NCBI GenBank assembly: GCA_029556045.1
Contig: JAKQGS010000434.1
Span: 1 to 10,570 of the forward strand
DNA from: Pseudomonadota bacterium
Lineage (GTDB): Bacteria; Bdellovibrionota; Oligoflexia; Oligoflexales; Oligoflexaceae
Length of the DNA stretch: 10,570 bases
Direction: 5' to 3'
Position 1 is the stretch's first letter, and each line of letters starts with the position of its first letter. The notes below the pieces were generated by a model. That model saw only the letters and a list, made by a program, of their open reading frames with translations. It was not told where the DNA came from and did not search any database. The translations under genes and the position numbers were made by a program. This document shows positions 7,929-10,570 of this stretch, piece after piece.

Positions 7929-9010
7929 CGAAATCCTCCAAGACGGCCGGTAGGGTGCGGGTATTGGTGGTGGACGACTCAGCAACCATGCGGGCGATTT
8001 TGGTCAAGGTGCTGGAATCGGATCCGGACATTGAGGTGGTTGGCACCGCTCATGACGCCTATGTGGCCCGGGAAAAGCTGGTGCGTCTGCGACCGGATAT
8101 GATGACACTGGATTTAGAACTGCCGCGTATGCACGGCCTTGAGTTCCTGCAAAAAGTGATGCAGCATCTACCCACCCGCACCCTGGTGATCAGCAACCAT
8201 TCCGCTGAAGGATCACAGGCAGCCTTGCGAGCCCTGGAGTGTGGCGCTGTCGACGTCATGGGCAAACCTCAATTCAATACTCCGGGACAGTGGGAGTCTG
8301 CCCGCCAGGATTTGATTGCTCGGGTTAAGATGGTGGCAGGAGCTAAGCTTATCGGCGGCCATGATCCGGCACAGTTAAACGCTAAAATTGCACCCCAGAT
8401 TCACAACACCTCAAAACGAAGCTCCGATCCCGTCAGAATGATCGCCATCGCGTCATCAACCGGTGGTACGGAAGCCCTCAAAAACATTCTGCCCCATCTG
8501 CCATCGTCCATTCCCCCCATTGTCATCGTTCAGCACATGCCCGCTGGATTTACCAAAGCCTTTGCCAACCGTTTATCAGACCTCTGCCCCTTTAAAGTTC
8601 ACGAGGTCAGGGATGGTGATGTTATCACCCCTGGATCTGCATACTTAGCTCCAGGAGATTTTCATTTTGAGCTTCAAAAGACGGGAGGAGACATTACCGC
8701 GCGACTGCACCAGGCTCCGCCTCTGCATGGGGTGCGACCGGCAGCCGACTTCCTGTTGAAATCCGTCGCCCGTCTTTTTCCCCGCCATGCACTCGGCATT
8801 GTTCTGACGGGGATGGGACGGGACGGTGCTGACGGCCTGTTGGAAATGCATCGGGCTGGATGCATCACCCTGGCGCAGGATGAGAAATCTTCGGTTGTTT
8901 ATGGCATGCCCAAAGCCGCGTGGGAGGCCGGTGCCGTGCAAACGATGCTAAGCCTTGAGGCCATTCCTGGCGCTATTCTGCGCCAGCTGACGACATCACT
9001 TTCAGCTTGA
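7925..9010 (+). CDS. cheB: Chemotaxis methylesterase/deamidase CheB
   Basis: CheB removes methyl groups from MCP glutamates and can deamidate glutamines; its activity rises when CheA phosphorylates its receiver. It has 361 residues, close to E. coli CheB. The receiver (about 10-125) has the acidic pair Asp17-Asp18, phospho-acceptor Asp63 in LDLELPRMHG (the usual MDG is MHG here) and Lys109 in GKPQ. A linker leads to the esterase domain from about 172, with the catalytic triad Ser178 (ASSTGG), His204 (VQHMP) and Asp300 (TGMGRDGADG). It starts inside the cheR stop codon. It is the last gene of the operon: the next gene is convergent and its 3' end overlaps cheB by 38 bases. Since CheA lacks P2, CheB must be phosphorylated without the P2 docking site. 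Confidence 0.97.
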   Translation: MTKSSKTAGRVRVLVVDDSATMRAILVKVLESDPDIEVVGTAHDAYVAREKLVRLRPDMMTLDLELPRMHGLEFLQKVMQHLPTRTLVISNHSAEGSQAALRALECGAVDVMGKPQFNTPGQWESARQDLIARVKMVAGAKLIGGHDPAQLNAKIAPQIHNTSKRSSDPVRMIAIASSTGGTEALKNILPHLPSSIPPIVIVQHMPAGFTKAFANRLSDLCPFKVHEVRDGDVITPGSAYLAPGDFHFELQKTGGDITARLHQAPPLHGVRPAADFLLKSVARLFPRHALGIVLTGMGRDGADGLLEMHRAGCITLAQDEKSSVVYGMPKAAWEAGAVQTMLSLEAIPGAILRQLTTSLSA

Positions 9011-10451
9011 ATTCGTGCTCGGTGGGGGTACCTAAACCGTTTTCCTGGGGCCCGATGGGATTGTTTTCCACGTTGATCTGCCAGGCGCGGTACATATCCA
9101 CAAAAGTATTCCCGTCAAAACTCACCACTGGACGCTGACGATAGTGACCTCCCCAAAACGGTTTCAGTGACTTCAGTTTTAGGGTTGCCACCGATCCCAC
9201 AGCCTTGGTCTGGAACAGGATGCCACTGAATTTCAGACGCATGGAGAAGACCTGATCCTGCGGAAAATAGGTGAGGTTCTCAACCTCTGCTTTCGCAATG
9301 ACCTCCGGTAACGGTGGTTCATTGCGCTCCTGCTCCGCGTCAGTCGTTCGACGAACCTTCTGATCCAGGGCCAGAGTAAGCGTCTCGATTTCGCCGTTAG
9401 CATTGCGGCGGGGCAAGAGGAGCGAGCGTTCCTGTACCAGGGTTTCATAGGGAAAATAGTCCTGACTGTTGCGACTGATCACCAGCGCCTGGGCTCCCAC
9501 CCCAAACATCCAATCCCGCAGAGTCTCCACATGCCCTTGCTGCTGCTGCTCCACCGCAAAGACATCGCTCTCCATGGTGAAGCGCAAACCCAAAATCTGG
9601 CCCTGTGTGTATTTTACGCGAAATGCCAGCGGTCCCGCATAGGGGGTGCTGGCGATCTCAGCCTTGTCCCGCGCTATAATGTCCGCCAACAAGGGGATAC
9701 GAGTGGCCCGTTGGCCGTAATTAAATTCCTCGGCTGGAATCCCGTGAGAGGGACTGCCGTCAAACCCTGATCCCACCACCGTGCCAATGATTTTTCCGGA
9801 AGCCACATCCAGCACCGAACCACCGCTGGATCCCCCCTCGGTGTCACAATCAAAAGAAAATTGATTTTCACTGGCGGCATTCACGCGGGAAAATTCCTGC
9901 CACTGACAATATTGACTCCAGATCAACGGCCGATTCTGGGGATGGCTCAACAGCGTCAACTGATCTCCTGGTGCGGGATCACGGGTCTGCTCCAACTCCA
10001 TTGTTGCGTCCGGATATCTGTCAAATTTGACGATGGCCCAGTCGTTGCGAACATTGAGTTCCCCGGTGACAAACTTTTCACATTTGCCGGTCAACGTCGG
10101 TCGGCGGGAAGAACGAACCCCCCATTCCACCGTCTGCTCACAGGGAATATTGTATTGAGGAAACTCCACGTCAAAATAAAGAAGGGGTAAGACACAATGG
10201 CCCGCCGTAATGGCATAACCTTCCCCCAGATGCGTGACCGTGCATCCACCTGACAGGTGGCCAACAGCATCCGCGTAATTCATCAGGGAAGCAGGTAGAT
10301 TGCTGCCGTCGTCCGCCACTTCGACGTATTGAGAATCTCCAATGATGCGCTGGATCTGGGAAACAGGGGGGGCACTCTGGGAAGCATCACGGCAGGAACT
10401 GGACCACAAGCCTAAGAATAGAATTCCCAATATCCTTCGTGACAGCGCCAT
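8973..10451 (-). CDS. Trypsin-like serine protease, probable lipoprotein, with unknown C-terminal half
   Basis: This is a predicted secreted, membrane-anchored protease of 492 residues starting at the ATG at 10451. The N-terminus MALSRRILGILFLGLWSSSC is a signal peptide with a lipobox-like SSSC, so Cys20 would be lipidated. The trypsin-fold domain (about 60-265) shows the full triad: His85 in ITAGHC, Asp137 in NDWAIVKF, and Ser209 in EGGSSGGS. Six further Cys (70, 86, 104, 124, 182, 202) sit in this domain; the 70/86 pair brackets the His as the first disulfide of trypsins does, which fits an oxidising compartment. Residues about 265-492 form a second region I do not recognise, with a run of four Gln and alternating hydrophobic strands. 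It is convergent with cheB (38-base overlap), and there is no functional link visible to chemotaxis. A TTG six codons upstream is a less likely start. Confidence 0.9.
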   Translation of the reverse strand: MALSRRILGILFLGLWSSSCRDASQSAPPVSQIQRIIGDSQYVEVADDGSNLPASLMNYADAVGHLSGGCTVTHLGEGYAITAGHCVLPLLYFDVEFPQYNIPCEQTVEWGVRSSRRPTLTGKCEKFVTGELNVRNDWAIVKFDRYPDATMELEQTRDPAPGDQLTLLSHPQNRPLIWSQYCQWQEFSRVNAASENQFSFDCDTEGGSSGGSVLDVASGKIIGTVVGSGFDGSPSHGIPAEEFNYGQRATRIPLLADIIARDKAEIASTPYAGPLAFRVKYTQGQILGLRFTMESDVFAVEQQQQGHVETLRDWMFGVGAQALVISRNSQDYFPYETLVQERSLLLPRRNANGEIETLTLALDQKVRRTTDAEQERNEPPLPEVIAKAEVENLTYFPQDQVFSMRLKFSGILFQTKAVGSVATLKLKSLKPFWGGHYRQRPVVSFDGNTFVDMYRAWQINVENNPIGPQENGLGTPTEHEFKLKVMSSAGAE

Positions 10452-10458
10452 GCCGAAT

Positions 10459-10463
10459 TCCCT
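10459..10463 (-). promoter_or_regulatory. Ribosome binding site deciding the protease start
   Basis: On the - strand AGGGA lies 7 bases before the ATG at 10451. It falls inside the extension that would begin at TTG 10469, and that TTG would put non-hydrophobic residues before an otherwise standard signal peptide. Confidence 0.65.
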
Positions 10464-10496
10464 TGCCAAAAGAGGTTAAAAATAAAATTTGTAGAA

Positions 10497-10569
10497 CTCA
10501 TTTATAGACCTCAGGTGCTAGGCGTCGAGGAGCGGCGGCGCGGAGTTTACGCCCTGGTAAATGAGCACC
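10497..10569. repeat. Nested inverted repeats at the right edge
   Basis: Several complementary pairs are stacked in this stretch: CTCATTTA (10497-10504) with TAAATGAG (10558-10565); GGTGCT (10514-10519) with AGCACC (10564-10569); GGCGT (10521-10525) with ACGCC (10549-10553); and TTTAC (10546-10550) with GTAAA (10557-10561). Some are mutually exclusive, so alternative folds are possible. The inner part (about 10521-10545) is GC-rich and purine-rich, unlike the AT-rich bases just to its left. It may be a dispersed repeat, a structured RNA, or the edge of a neighbouring gene; the window ends too soon to tell. Confidence 0.4.
10501..10528 (-). promoter_or_regulatory. Putative sigma-70-like promoter of the protease gene
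   Basis: Read on the - strand, TCGACG (4 of 6 to TTGACA) is followed after 16 bases by TATAAA (5 of 6 to TATAAT). The start point would be near 10494, giving a leader of about 43 bases before the protease ATG. The AT-rich stretch after it (10476-10490) fits a promoter-proximal region. This is a motif match only; the -35 is weak and overlaps the inverted repeats at the right edge. Confidence 0.4.
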
Positions 10570-10570
10570 G

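Noticed and set aside
9538..9551. TGC trinucleotide repeat as a phase-variable microsatellite
   Set aside because: There are only four full units, in frame, coding for four Gln; unit changes would not shift the frame.
10452..10469. Upstream TTG start for the protease
   Set aside because: The ATG at 10451 has AGGGA 7 bases upstream and begins a standard signal peptide.
10498..10570. Possible gene ends at the right edge (a - strand frame ending at a TGA at 10498-10500, and a + strand frame from GTG 10515)
   Set aside because: Both are about 20 codons, lie in the same bases on opposite strands, and show no ribosome binding site or recognisable protein; neither can be supported from this window.

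Overview
The window reads as a Gram-negative chromosome segment of roughly balanced base composition. It carries a two-component pair, a complete chemosensory (Che) operon on the + strand, and a convergent lipoprotein protease gene on the - strand. The MCP type (no recognisable HAMP domain), the CheA architecture (no P2), and a trypsin-like protease with a lipoprotein signal suggest a delta-proteobacterium-like or Bdellovibrionota/Oligoflexia-like organism. That placement is inference from gene style only; no rRNA or marker gene is present.

Layout. Positions 1-2088 hold the 3' part of a large hybrid histidine kinase: the end of a periplasmic Cache-like sensor, one membrane segment, HisKA, HATPase, a receiver and an HPt domain. 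The reading frame runs off the left edge. Two bases later, 2091-2807 encodes an OmpR/PhoB-type response regulator, the likely end point of a His-Asp-His-Asp phosphorelay. A 226-base gap (2808-3033) without a gene holds two perfect dyads and several smaller palindromes. Then follow an MCP (3034-4689), cheW (4720-5202), cheA (5224-7014), cheR (7032-7928) and cheB (7925-9010). These are packed with gaps of 30, 21 and 17 bases and one 4-base ATGA overlap, so they are very probably one operon. The - strand gene 8973-10451 encodes a trypsin-fold serine protease lipoprotein with an unrecognised C-terminal half, and its 3' end overlaps cheB by 38 bases. The right edge (10497-10569) contains nested inverted repeats and a plausible - strand promoter.

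How it works together. The MCP should sense a periplasmic ligand and, through CheW, control the CheA kinase. CheR and CheB should set MCP adaptation by methylation and demethylation. No cheY, cheD, cheZ or flagellar gene lies in the window. CheA has no P2 (CheY-docking) domain; a Cys- and Pro-rich linker takes its place. The only stand-alone receiver protein nearby is the OmpR-type DNA-binding regulator. This leaves open whether the array drives motility through a CheY encoded elsewhere or a non-motility output such as transcription.

I see no mobile element, CRISPR array, tRNA or rRNA, and no gene set that is clearly a new system. The points most worth checking are the missing output protein, the Cys-rich CheA linker, the proline in the MCP signalling helix, the structured 2808-3033 gap, the protease's unknown C-terminal half, and the nested dyads at the right edge.
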